Part shown: in pieces, positions 24,258-34,644 of the stretch
Layout of the letters: the number at the start of each line of letters is the position of its first letter
Numbering within the stretch: the first letter of the stretch is position 1
The notes under the pieces: generated by a model
The model's database searches: none
Told to the model about the DNA's origin: nothing
Seen by the model: the letters and a program-made list of their open reading frames with translations, nothing else
Translations under genes and position numbers: made by a program
Source of the DNA: Hyperoplus lanceolatus
Lineage: Eukaryota > Chordata > Actinopteri > Uranoscopiformes > Ammodytidae
Direction: 5' to 3'
Assembly: GCA_026929865.2 (NCBI GenBank)
Contig: CM049409.1
Location: 15,467,452-15,531,451, forward strand
DNA: 64,000 bases

Positions 24258-25088
24258 TTGTGACAACCAACCACATCAGTGATGATGATCTGCCATTGGT
24301 CAGAAGTCTTTTGCTGTTTTTGATAACAGCGAGTGAGCTAAACAGCTCAGGCTCTTTGTCTCTGCATCTCCGAAGGGAGTGGTGCAGACAGCCTCTTCTC
24401 TCCTGCCTTGCTAACCACCCAGACTGGGGGTAGCTCAACCTTCTGGACCCAGACAAGCTCTGGTCTCCCTGATCCAGGCTCTACAACATGGCCTGTCCAA
24501 ACAGCCGTGAAGCCCCTCTCAACCAAAGAGGCACAAGGATCCAACCGGCTGCTCCAAAGCAACTAGAAGAACCAGAAGAACCAGGGAACGAACCAAGCTC
24601 CCACCAAGGCCAGACCCTTAAGACGGAGAAGCTAAGAATCATGCTAAGAGCTACAACCGTAGCCCAGAGGCAACAACGAGAGTTAGCATGCTGCTACTGA
24701 AGATCCAGAAAGGACCAGTTCATCTGAACTAAATCAAGACCGACCCTGTCAAGCAAAACCCCTGTTCCATGCCAAAGGATCCAGAACCTTTCACACTGCA
24801 ACAAACGCTGTGTATCATCATCTGGTATCGTATGAGCTACTGGGCAGTTAGCTTAGCTTGACAGGAACACATGGCCTAAAAGACTGTTAACTTGGAAATG
24901 CATATTTACTGATTTTGAACTGTTCATTGTTACTTTGTAATTGGGTTTACAATACGGTGATATTGCATTGAACTTATTGGTTAGATACCCAAACATTTAT
25001 GTTGATTTGAATTAACCTTAGGGGAACACACAGGCTAACCAAGCCTCAAGCTCTTCTCCCACAAACAAAGGTTTTTCACACCTCCACA

Positions 25089-25153
<65 letters not shown>

Positions 25154-25243
25154 CTCAATTTGCATCCACAGACCTGCACCCCCCACACTCATACACCCAC
25201 ACACACACACACACACACACGCACGCATGCACACACACGCACG

Positions 25244-25330
<87 letters not shown>

Positions 25331-25781
25331 TGTGCTTTAGTTTAGTGGTTTTTAAATGTGTTGGATTTTGTTTACTTTGTGTAAATGAATTACATGCATT
25401 TTCTTTTGTAACTAGAAGTTTCTGTTATTCATTTGTGTGAATATTATTGGGAAGTCCGCAACCAACAAGTACAAGGATTCGGTAGCCTTCAGTGTTAAGA
25501 TCATATTACCACATTTATAATAGTAATTATTTGATTACATTATTTTATGGAAATGATCATTGAGACTAGGATTTATTAATATTGATTCATTTTAACTGAA
25601 CATTAAACTAATCAACATTTGAGAATAAACCATTGATTAAACGAGACAATTTGCTATTATTTTTCCATTCTTAAATGAATGGTGGTGCCCCTTTTGAACT
25701 TTAATAAACTATTAAAGTATTATTAATCATCAGATTAATTTCTAATAGCAGAATTAATCTGAACCACCTGTACCCGCTACA
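24258..25781. mobile_element. Unclassified insertion, possibly a solo LTR fossil
   Basis: This 1.5-kb block interrupts T3. Its right end reads 'ctttaataaactattaaag ... tacccgctaca', resembling a retroelement LTR end, and the short direct sequence CACAT occurs at both edges. It contains a long CA microsatellite. The limits are uncertain because the edge motif TGTGACAACCAACC also belongs to T3. Treated as a fossil. Confidence 0.3.
25087..25328. repeat. Two long CA microsatellites
   Basis: CA runs at about 25087-25152 and 25190-25328 are separated by about 37 bp of unique sequence. The second contains CACG variants. Confidence 0.95.
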
Positions 25782-26056
25782 CATGTGACAACCAACCACC
25801 CAAAAAATGTGACGACCAACCCCAACTTGAATTTCTTGCTAGCATCAAGGCCAACAACCATCTGACAACTAATTAACTTGCTAACCACAATCTAAACTAT
25901 AGTTTACCCTTCACACTTTGTATGGGTAACAAGTGTGTTGTTATAAACCCATTGTGTAAAAGCCTAGAAGAAAAATACCGAGGAGCTAAATATTTTCAAT
26001 TTGACATGAAAAACACAAACAGTCGTCTCACCTCAAATTCAGCAGTCTAACTCTAA

Positions 26057-26667
26057 AGGCCAGGACACACCAGCCCGATAATCGCCGTCGTCAAAAAAAA
26101 TGGAGTCGGCCGTTTCAGGAAGCTCCAGCTTCCCGTCGCTGCTAAAGAACACACCGAGACGACTGTTTATTTTCCGTATGCTCGCGGGACGTAATGTCTC
26201 CACAACAGCAGGCGGCGCTAATCTGTATTGTGGCCCGAAAAAATACGAAAGCCGGAAATGATTGGACATCTCTCTAGAGCATAAACATAGATAGAAATAC
26301 GTATTTATATTTATGGACCATAAGAGCACAATTTTTAGCAGAGAGTGTCGAGCATGGTGTCGAGCAGTCAAACAAGGGTTGATGCATGTGAGTACCTCTA
26401 AACGAAACGAACAAACACATTAAAACGATGGCTAGCTGTTGTTGCTTTTGTCTACCCCCCTCACTTCCGGGCTTCACTGTTCGCTGCCCTCCACCAATCA
26501 AATTGCTCCAAATGAAAGCGGTCGGCCGCCGATTGAGCATGTCCAACTCCCCGGCCGCCCCCCAAACCAAACCCACCCCCCCCCCCCCGGCCGGCCCACG
26601 CCGCCCCACCCCAACAAAATGCTCCTTTTTTTTGACAACGGGGATTACGGGCGGGTGTGCCTGGCCT
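26057..26667. mobile_element. PIF/Harbinger-like MITE nested in T3
   Basis: The ends AGGCCAGGACACACCAGCCC and the complement of AGGCCAGGCACACCCGCCCG are flanked by TAA at 26054-26056 and 26668-26670. The subterminal 'cgccgtcgtcaaaa' is also mirrored. It is 611 bp with a C-rich stretch near 26570-26590 and no transposase. Confidence 0.87.
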
Positions 26668-26788
26668 TAAGGAAGACTATGTAGGTGCCCTCTGATCCCA
26701 ATTCTGGGATTAAATACCAACATTTCACAGACAGCGCCTTCTGGTTCCGAGATATAACGATTGTGACAAATTACCCCGTTCTCCCCTA

Positions 26789-29316
26789 CTTTTGAACTGG
26801 ATTATCTTAACACGTACGCCCTTAACATCACGTTGTGTCAAGGAATAGAGGCTAACTTCATTCCAAGGTAGCAAAGGAATATACTGCAAAGTGGATGAAC
26901 ACAATTGTAAGACCCTTAGGTCATTGAAATGCCCAATTCTTGCTTCACCTTAAGTCAAATAGTTAGTAGAGTAGAGTAGAGTAGTCTAAAGAAAGTGGCA
27001 AGATAAGCTCAGGTTGCAGAGTAATACTTATTTAAAGGCAGTGCATAAGGCTCACTGCAACAGAAGGGAAATAGAAAGTCCCTCTTCATGCAACATTGCT
27101 ACAGCATTAGAGTTAATCTGGACTGTGAAAAGCTATTTACCAGTTACGAGTTCTCCCAACTAGGTAGCAGCAGATCAGGAAAAGTAACGCACACAGCCAT
27201 GTAAAATCATGGAGTTGTGTGACAAACTGTATGTATTGAGGAAGTGGAACACATGATTAATCACATGAGTTCACCTTTAAAACAATTTCACACATTATTA
27301 TTGTCCATCGATAAAGTCTGGGGAGTTCCAAAGAGACGCACGCTAAAAATGTATTTAAGAAAAAATGAATAGATAAGTAAATATCAATGCAGCAGATGAT
27401 GAGACACCCAGACTTTTTGTACGGGTCAAGCTCCAAAACCAACTCATCCCTGCAGCTTAAATCCCCACCTCCAGTTTGTAATACAAACATATGAACCCCT
27501 GATAACATTGTCCCCTCGAGAACTACAGAAGACATTATACATCTGTTTTTACTAGTTGAGTGCAACTCATTTTGACTGACTAAACGTAATGAGTAAAATC
27601 ACCATTTATGGTAATTTGAGATATAACAACACAGATACAGAGTAGTTGCTGTAGCGTCTACAGTTGATATAATGCAAAGCGAAAGGTAAAAACTCTAGGC
27701 AATACTGACGTTCTGCATCCAATCTTCCTTTTCGGGTGACAGAAACAGTGAGACCCGGTCGCAACTAAATGGCATTTTCAGTTGGAAGATGACCAGTGAA
27801 TTAAATAGTAGACGCCATTGTCAATGGGTTGATTACGATAAGGAGTGTGAATCAGCATCCATTATCATTATGGTGATACACACCAGAACAGATGGCTCTG
27901 TAGAAAGAGAGATGAGAGAAATGAGTGAAAAACACGGTGAATGAGGAAGTATTGAAGTTAAACCAGAAATAGAAAAGTAATGAGGGATGGAGGGAAATGG
28001 AGGTAAGCAGAGGGAGTGTATTTGAGAGAAGGATGATGTCTAGACTGCAGAGAGTGTGTGGGGGCTATGTGGGAGCGTTCCTGATTGTAATGACTGCAGT
28101 AAGGGCACAGGTCTAATTAGTGGAGGGGCTGTACAGTCAGTCATGTTACTGTACAAATACTTTGGATATAGTCAGCAAGGTTAAGCGTGCATTGTGTCTG
28201 ACCTTAACTTCATCTAAATCTGGTCTCCATTATGTCTCATTATTTTTCCCTATTTGTGTCTGTAATCACATGAATAAAGTAAAGCAGCAACTTGCCACAT
28301 ACTGGTTAAGGTCCACTCCCTTTGATATGTTTACATGCACTTTGAACCACTTTTTCTGAAGGATGTGAATAAACTATTCAATAGCTATCTCTTCTAACTG
28401 TTGGTGTATTATAATATATTTAAAAATTATGACCCCAACAGTAATATGTGTGCTCATGCCTCTTGCTGAAATATAGCACAACTGTTTGTTCAGGCAGTGG
28501 ACCGCAATTGAAAGCTGACAAAAAATACCATTTTATGTAAATGTAATACACAATGGAGGTGGAACAAATCGCAGTGGGCAACTAGGACCTGCAATAGTTA
28601 GATTTGTCACATGCTTAGACACAAGAAAGACAGTGTTTATATGTACAGCCATACCTCTCCTATGCTGCCACACATAATAGTCTATTTATATTTTTGGTAC
28701 CACAACAACACGGTATATTTCCTCCTCTTGAGGATATTAGGAAATGTTATGACTGCATAAACCTGTTTCTAACCTATGTGAGCAATCCTGAAAACATTGC
28801 AGAAATATTCCTGCGGTTTCTTTAGATATGGCCCAACATGGTTTTAAATTATTGAGTGGTTCTATATAGGTTCTGCAGTCCATCCAAATATCTCACATAA
28901 TACAGAGGTATCCAGCTAGGCCTGCTTTGTACCCTCCAATCACTTCACTAACGGGTTACCTAAGGCCTTTGCAGAAGTTTGGTATACTTTAGGATATGTC
29001 AAACTGTTAAGAAGTATATTTAGATACTAATTGGATACGATTAAAGACAAACGGTAATTTTAAAGTTAATTTTCTTTCATGTTGCCTCTGAAGGATGATG
29101 GATTATTATAAACAGGATGGGATTAGAACAGATCATTCTCAAGAAAAGCAAAAATTGCAACAAATGTGTATTTAATAGGGTTTTAATTCCTTATGATTAT
29201 TCATTGGTTGCCAAATCCTATTGATGTTTGTGTTTTATCTCCAAATTACTATATTAAACACACTTTTCAAATGTGCCACTGCTATGATCAAACTGGTTAG
29301 TTTGGCTACCTATACA
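26789..29316. other. Gene-free single-copy-looking stretch
   Basis: About 2.5 kb with no recognised gene, RNA gene or transposon end. A TAGAG run lies at about 26965-26984. It is one of the larger uninterrupted non-repeat blocks in the window. Confidence 0.5.
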
Positions 29317-29318
29317 TA

Positions 29319-30183
29319 CACTCAACAAAAATATAAACGCAACACTTTTGTTTTGCTCCCATTTTTCATGAGATGGACTTAAAGATCTAAAATTCATTCC
29401 AGATACACAATTGTACCATTTCTCTCAAACATTGTTCACAAATCTGTCTAAATGTGTGATAGTGAGCACTTCTGCTTTGCTGAGATAATCCATCCCAGCT
29501 CACAGGTGTGCCACATCAAGATGCTGATCTGACATCATGATTAGTGCACAGGTGTGCCTTAGACTGTCCACAATAAAAGGCCACTCTGAAATGTGCATTG
29601 TTTTGCTTTATTGGGGGTCTGGGGACTCAGAACCAGTCAGTATCTGGTGTGACCACCATTTGCCTCATGCAGTGCAAGACATCTTCTTCGCATAGAGTTT
29701 ATCAGATTGTCAATTGTGGCCTGTGGAATGTTGGTCCACTCCTCTTCAATGGCTGTGCAAAGTTGCTGGAGACGGCTTATGGTGGGGAAATGAACATTCA
29801 ATGCACAAGCAACAGATCTGGTTGACATTCCTGCTGTCAGCATGCCAATTGCACGCTCCCTCAATGCTTGTGGCATCTGTGGCATTTTGCTGTGAGACAA
29901 AACTGCACATTTCAGGGTGGCCTTTTATTGTGGACAGTCTAAGGCACACCTGTGCACTAATCATGATGTCAGATCAGCATCTTGATGTGGCACACCTGTG
30001 AGCTGGGATGGATTATCTCAGCAAAGCAGAAGTGCTCACTATCACACATTTAGACAGATTTGTGAACAATGTTTGAGAGAAATGGTGCAATTGTGTATCT
30101 GGAATGAATTTTAGATCTTTAAGTCCATCTCATGAAAAATGGGAGCAAAAACAAAAGTGTTGCGTTTATATTTTTGTTGAGTG
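29319..30183 (-). mobile_element. Tc1-like deletion derivative with long inverted arms
   Basis: The element starts CACTCAACAAAAATATAAAC, ends with its complement, and is flanked by TA at 29317-29318 and 30184-30185. The arms of about 290 bp (29319-29610 and 29890-30183) are nearly identical. The middle keeps an 87-codon frame on the minus strand made of the two ends of a Tc1 transposase. The close match between arms suggests a fairly recent copy. Confidence 0.93.
29637..29900 (-). CDS. Truncated Tc1 transposase: N-terminal HTH fused in frame to C-terminal tail
   Basis: The 87-residue frame runs from ATG to stop without interruption. Residues about 10-45 (PQALRERAIGMLTAGMSTRS...) match the N-terminal helix-turn-helix of Tc1-like transposases, which binds the inverted repeats. 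Residues about 47-87 (AIEEEWTNIPQATIDNLINS...GGHTRY) match the extreme C-terminus, including the usual GGHTRY ending. The entire DDE catalytic core is missing, yet the junction is in frame. It cannot catalyse transposition. Whether it is expressed is unknown; if it were, it could bind terminal repeats and compete with active enzyme, which is inference only. Confidence 0.7.
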   Translation of the reverse strand: MSHSKMPQMPQALRERAIGMLTAGMSTRSVACALNVHFPTISRLQQLCTAIEEEWTNIPQATIDNLINSMRRRCLALHEANGGHTRY

Positions 30184-30334
30184 TATTTAAAAAGGTAGCC
30201 AACTCAATAATTAACTTTAATTCACCATTTACACCTGGTTTTATGTTGCTTTCCCTTACCCTAGAAAGCTAAACGTAACATCAGGTCTGACAAGGTTCGA
30301 GTAGCCTACCTGCCGGAACAGATTGTGTTGATAA

Positions 30335-30560
30335 ATGATCAATCAAAACATTACTAATAATAAACCAGGAAGTGCTCCTTAACACTTGCTAATCCTGCAA
30401 TGTGGTGAAGTTAGTTTTATATTGGAGAAATACATCCATGAAGAATACATTGCTGATGAACATATGTCGAATATCCAACATAAAACTAACTTCACCACGG
30501 TCCCGGATAGCGAGCCATCAGAGGCACTTCCTGGTTTATTTTTAGTATGTTTCTGATTCT
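30335..30560. repeat. Inverted repeat of about 100-bp arms
   Basis: 'aataaaccaggaagtgc' (about 30358-30375) and 'gtggtgaagttagttttat' (about 30402-30421) reappear as complements in reverse order at about 30478-30498 and 30522-30541. The arms are imperfect and flank about 40 bp. No target duplication was found. It is probably an old foldback MITE. Confidence 0.7.
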
Positions 30561-31798
30561 AAAATTACATAACGTGTACAAATGTATAGTCCAACATAAC
30601 ATGGTAAATAAACAAGTCTCAACAAGCACACAGGAGCGTTTAGTGATGTTGTAACGTTTAACTTTTGACCTGCTCCCCTCGACTACCAGTGTTTGAGCTA
30701 ATCTAACCTTGATGGGCGACCTATGCCCATTTCTTCATCAGTAATGCAAACACAGTTACATGAAAGGTTTCTGTTGCCTTTTCTTGAGCCGGAGAGTGAG
30801 GTAAAAAGCTAAAAAGTTACATAAAAATTTTGATCCATACCATTTTCTTCAATATATAATTTTTAACTCTTGATGAAGTGTCCTTCCTGTTTAACAGTCA
30901 ATAGTTATGATACTGAGCAACATTTTGATGATATAAGTCAATGATACACAACATTACCAGTTAAGAGCTTTACATCTGATAAAAATTACATATCTGGACC
31001 ACACCTCTTTTTAACTGGATTTCTAAATAAAAGCTCATTCTGTTTGGAAAGACAACAAAGTCAAATTCTGTATGAAGTCTGAATGAGCTTACTGCAAAAG
31101 CTAAAAATTAGGATTTATTTGTTAGACAACGTAGGAAATATTTAAATAAACAGTATCCATGTTGTGACACAATGATGTGATCCTCAAATAATCTCTCTTT
31201 CACATATTATTAAAACTTCATCTATCAATGCCCCCCCCCCCCCAGTAGCTCACAGCTTAAGCAGGGCCAGCACCAGTGGCAGGGGTTCTTAAAAGAAAGT
31301 GAACTGACCCCCGCTCAGGTGCACACCAGTCTATTTGTGTCCTCCATAATGATCTATATCCCAAGCCTTATTCCAGTGACTAGACACAGGCGATAAATCC
31401 TGGTTAAACTTTGTCCTTCCTCTTTTCACAGCGAGACAGGGGTGCATGATGGACTGTGTCTCTCTGCCATACAGTCCTCTACCCAACCCTATCCCTCCCT
31501 CATTTACTTCATATGGCCCCTTACTTCATCCATCCCTCTTTCTCTATCCCTCACCCCTTGCCTTTTCCAACCCTCTCTCCATGCTTCACTTGCGCACTCA
31601 TCTCTTTCTCTTCCCAACTTGTCTTTCTAAAAGCCCTCTTTATCTCTTTGCCTCCCATCTTGCCTCCATTTGCCCCCTCCCGTACCATCTCTTTATCTTT
31701 CAAATAGCAAGAGGTGGTGTGGTTACAATCCAGGCATCTTATCCCCTTACAACACAATCACATCCTTCTTCATTTTCTCCCTCCTCTTATTCAGTCTG
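30561..31798. other. Gene-free stretch, pyrimidine-rich on the right
   Basis: A C-run lies at about 31231-31243 and a CT-rich segment at about 31455-31700; the open frames there are low-complexity. No gene was recognised. Confidence 0.5.
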
Positions 31799-31800
31799 TA

Positions 31801-32469
31801 CAGTCCCGGACTAAAGTCTTGTCACTTATCGATTTTGTAAAAACAACAGTTTATAACCTGACTTTTAATTAATCCATACTTCCATCTCTACATCAAAGTT
31901 CCTCAAGGCGAAGAAGATCAATTTGCTCTAGGACTGGGCAGCCCAGTCACCAGACATGAACATCATTGAGCATGTCTGGGGTAGAATGAAAGAGGAAGCA
32001 TGGAAGACTTGATCTTGATGAACTCTGGGAGGCATGTAAGACTGCTTTCGTTGCTATTCCTGATGACTTCATCAATAAATTGTATGAATCATTGTCAAAC
32101 CGCATGGATGCAGTCCTTCAAGCTCATGGAAGTCATACAAGGTATTAAATATGGATCTCACAGCACCACTACTTAATTCACTGATGTTATGCAACATATT
32201 TGTATTTGAAGTAAATTATTTGTTCAATTTTCACATTACTCTCTGTAGGCGACAACTCTTTTGTCCTGCCAACACCTAACCTTTCTGTGTTCATTAAACG
32301 ATCAATATTTCTTCAGTGAAGCACATTAATTTTAGTTTATTAAACATAATTTGGGAAGGTTTTAGCTTTCATATGAGCCATTTCTAAAACCAATGGATTA
32401 ATTAAAAGTCAGGTTATAAGCTGTTGTTTCTACAAAATCGATAAGTGACAAGACTTTTGTCCGGGACTG
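31801..32469 (+). mobile_element. Tc1-like deletion derivative
   Basis: The ends CAGTCCCGGACTAAAGTCTT and the complement of CAGTCCCGGACAAAAGTCTT are flanked by TA at 31799-31800 and 32470-32471. The inverted arms are about 90 bp. The interior keeps only the C-terminal part of a transposase gene. Confidence 0.92.
31932..32148 (+). pseudogene. C-terminal Tc1 transposase remnant
   Basis: Translation begins DWAAQSPDMNIIEHVWGRMK, which matches the block with the last catalytic residue of the DDE triad (SPDxNxIEhxW). It then shifts frame near 'tggaagactt' and continues LDELWEACKTAFVAIPDDFI...NKLYESLSNRMDAVLQ...SHTRY before TAA. The upstream two thirds of the gene are deleted, so it is inactive. 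Confidence 0.85.
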
Positions 32470-32471
32470 TA

Positions 32472-33915
32472 TAACAACATCAACCCTCAAAGAAATGAAT
32501 CTCATATTTTCCAAATCCTCTGCCTGCCGTCTGTCCATCCATCCATCCATCCAGCCATCCCACCACTCATCCATCAATATTCAAGTAAACTACTGGTGAC
32601 ATGAGAAATGAAAGCAGATGAAGGCAAAAAGTTGTTTCCTTTATAATGCATTATCTTATGATCACAAGAACAAGCACAAATGCAACCAGTCACATCAATA
32701 TTAGTGAGAACTGGCAACAATTAAATAAATGTATAAATGGTATAGCATCAAGCCAACTTTACCAACCACAGCCGGTTTTAAGATATATTCCAAAACAAAT
32801 TAAGTCAACATACTGTAAAACTTATTGCTTCATCCCATAAAAATAGTCTGTCAGTCTTTGGAAAGAACTCTGCTAAACTAGACCTTCTCTCTTCAGACAT
32901 GCGATTTTGCTGCAAGGCATTTAGCGCTGTTATAATCACAGAAACTGACGTGAGATCTCCCTTCTCCTTTTCTTCCTACTCCTTTTTTCTTACCGTTTTC
33001 TTTTCCCCTGCTTCTATTGCTAATAAGCTAGCAGACACAACAAAACAAACTTTGGCCATGGTCCAGGCTGGTGAAGGAGAAGATATGTCCGCGTAACAAA
33101 TGACAAAGTGTCAACACCAGGAAATAGCTTAGCTGGTCGTGTGTGTGTGTGTGTGTGTGTGTGTGTCAGTGTGTCAGTTGGTGGAAACATTCTGATACGC
33201 TTGATTACGTTTTAGCCAGAGAGAGAAAGAGCAAGAGAGAGAGAGAGGATGAAGGTCAAAACAAATAAACCCAGATCTGATGACAGTGTTATCCTCAGTT
33301 CACTTGGATCTACAATTTGGGATTTTAGTCAGACAGCTCACCTTTGCTCTCACCTGTACAAAATGCAATTTATGACCCCAGGACCATGTCAAGCCATCAA
33401 AGAACATTTCAAAAAATAGACCTGGGCATCAATCACACCACTCAGATGAAAAAGATGGGGGTTTATAGATCTGAGGTCTCGGCCCAACAGTGATGAAGCA
33501 CCCGATTTTTTTGTTTTTTGCTAAAGCCTAATGGAGCAAAGGGAAAGACCATCGAGATGCATAAATCTGCATTGGCAATGTTTGCTACTGCCCTGTTAAC
33601 ACTGCAGACAGAATGTTTCTATTTTGATGAAGCCATTAGCAGACAGTCATCTGGACTTAGTTAAAGTGGAACTTATTATTTCCCGGAGGTTAATTCACCA
33701 GTAATATGCACCCAGTACTGCAATATGTTTTCCTTCCAAAACCATTTTTTTCTTCTGAATGAGAGTATGTGTAGGGGTTCCTCTGTTCATCACGGATTGT
33801 TTTAAAGGTTAGTTTTAAGCTTTGTAGAAAACAATCTGTGAAATGGCTCCAATGTAAAGGTCCAGAAGACATTTGAATGAAATACCCATCAGTGGGTTGT
33901 TTATTGTGTTTGCCA
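32472..33915. other. Gene-free stretch
   Basis: It contains an ATCC tract (about 32534-32560), a GT tract (about 33138-33166) and a GA run (about 33218-33247). No gene or transposon ends were recognised. Confidence 0.5.
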
Positions 33916-33919
33916 TTAA

Positions 33920-34149
33920 AGCTGGGGTATGTGATTTCTGATTGGTCAAAGTTAACATGAGCTGTACACTTCCACCAATCAGATTCAAGGCTCCGATTCT
34001 CTGTTTGGCTGTTGGGATTGTCCATTCACTTTGGCACGACTTTGTTGGTGTCAGGGAGGGACCAAAGATAACACGTGGAGCGATTGAGGTATTTGGATTC
34101 GAATCTCTATCCCAACTGCCATTTTCTCCCCAAATCCTCCACCCCAGCT
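33920..34149. mobile_element. TTAA MITE, copy F2
   Basis: The ends AGCTGGGGTATGTGATTTC and 'cctccaccccagct' are flanked by TTAA at 33916-33919 and 34150-34153. It aligns along its whole length with F1 (23151-23407), from which it differs by small deletions and substitutions. Confidence 0.9.
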
Positions 34150-34153
34150 TTAA

Positions 34154-34575
34154 TATGTTACCTAAGTAAATGTTATTGGATACAAAAATTCAATCCAATC
34201 CAACATAGATAATGGAGGAATAAAGGACGACGGGAGGAGAGAGTGATTGAAAAAATCAGAAGCAAATTGAGAGAGGGAGAAAGAGATTGGGCCTTAGCCA
34301 GCTTTAATTGTGTTGAATTATTCAACTGCTGGAAGAACCACTGGAGCACTCCTTTTCCCTGTGTGGGTGTGTAGGTGTATTTGCGCTGTGTGCACGTTGT
34401 GTGTGAGCACGTGCCAGTGTCATGACTATATTTGTATACTCTGTGTGTGTGAGAGGAGGATTCGGAACTCTGTGTGTTTCCCTCATGGAGTTTGTGGTAT
34501 CCTGTCAGTGTCTTCCAGAGGCAGCTACTCACTCTTCATTAATACAAGCTGCATGAGCTTCATGTGTCAGGTTAC

Positions 34576-34644
<69 letters not shown>

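Larger units (their letters stand above)
24073..26786. mobile_element. Pogo-like TIR transposon T3 with two insertions
   Basis: The ends GGGGAGAACGGGTTAAGTA and the complement of GGGGAGAACGGGGTAATTTG are flanked by TA at 24071-24072 and 26787-26788. Only the outer 40 bp resemble T1/T2, so it is a sister family. The motif TGTGACAACCAACC occurs at about 24258, 25784 and (with one change) 25808. The right terminal motif, TGTGACAAATTACCCC, is its counterpart. It is interrupted by an unclassified 1.5-kb block and by a Harbinger MITE. Confidence 0.72.

Noticed and set aside
31446-31814. 122-codon frame in CT-rich DNA
   Set aside because: Low-complexity Pro/Ser/Leu translation that runs into the Tc1 terminus.
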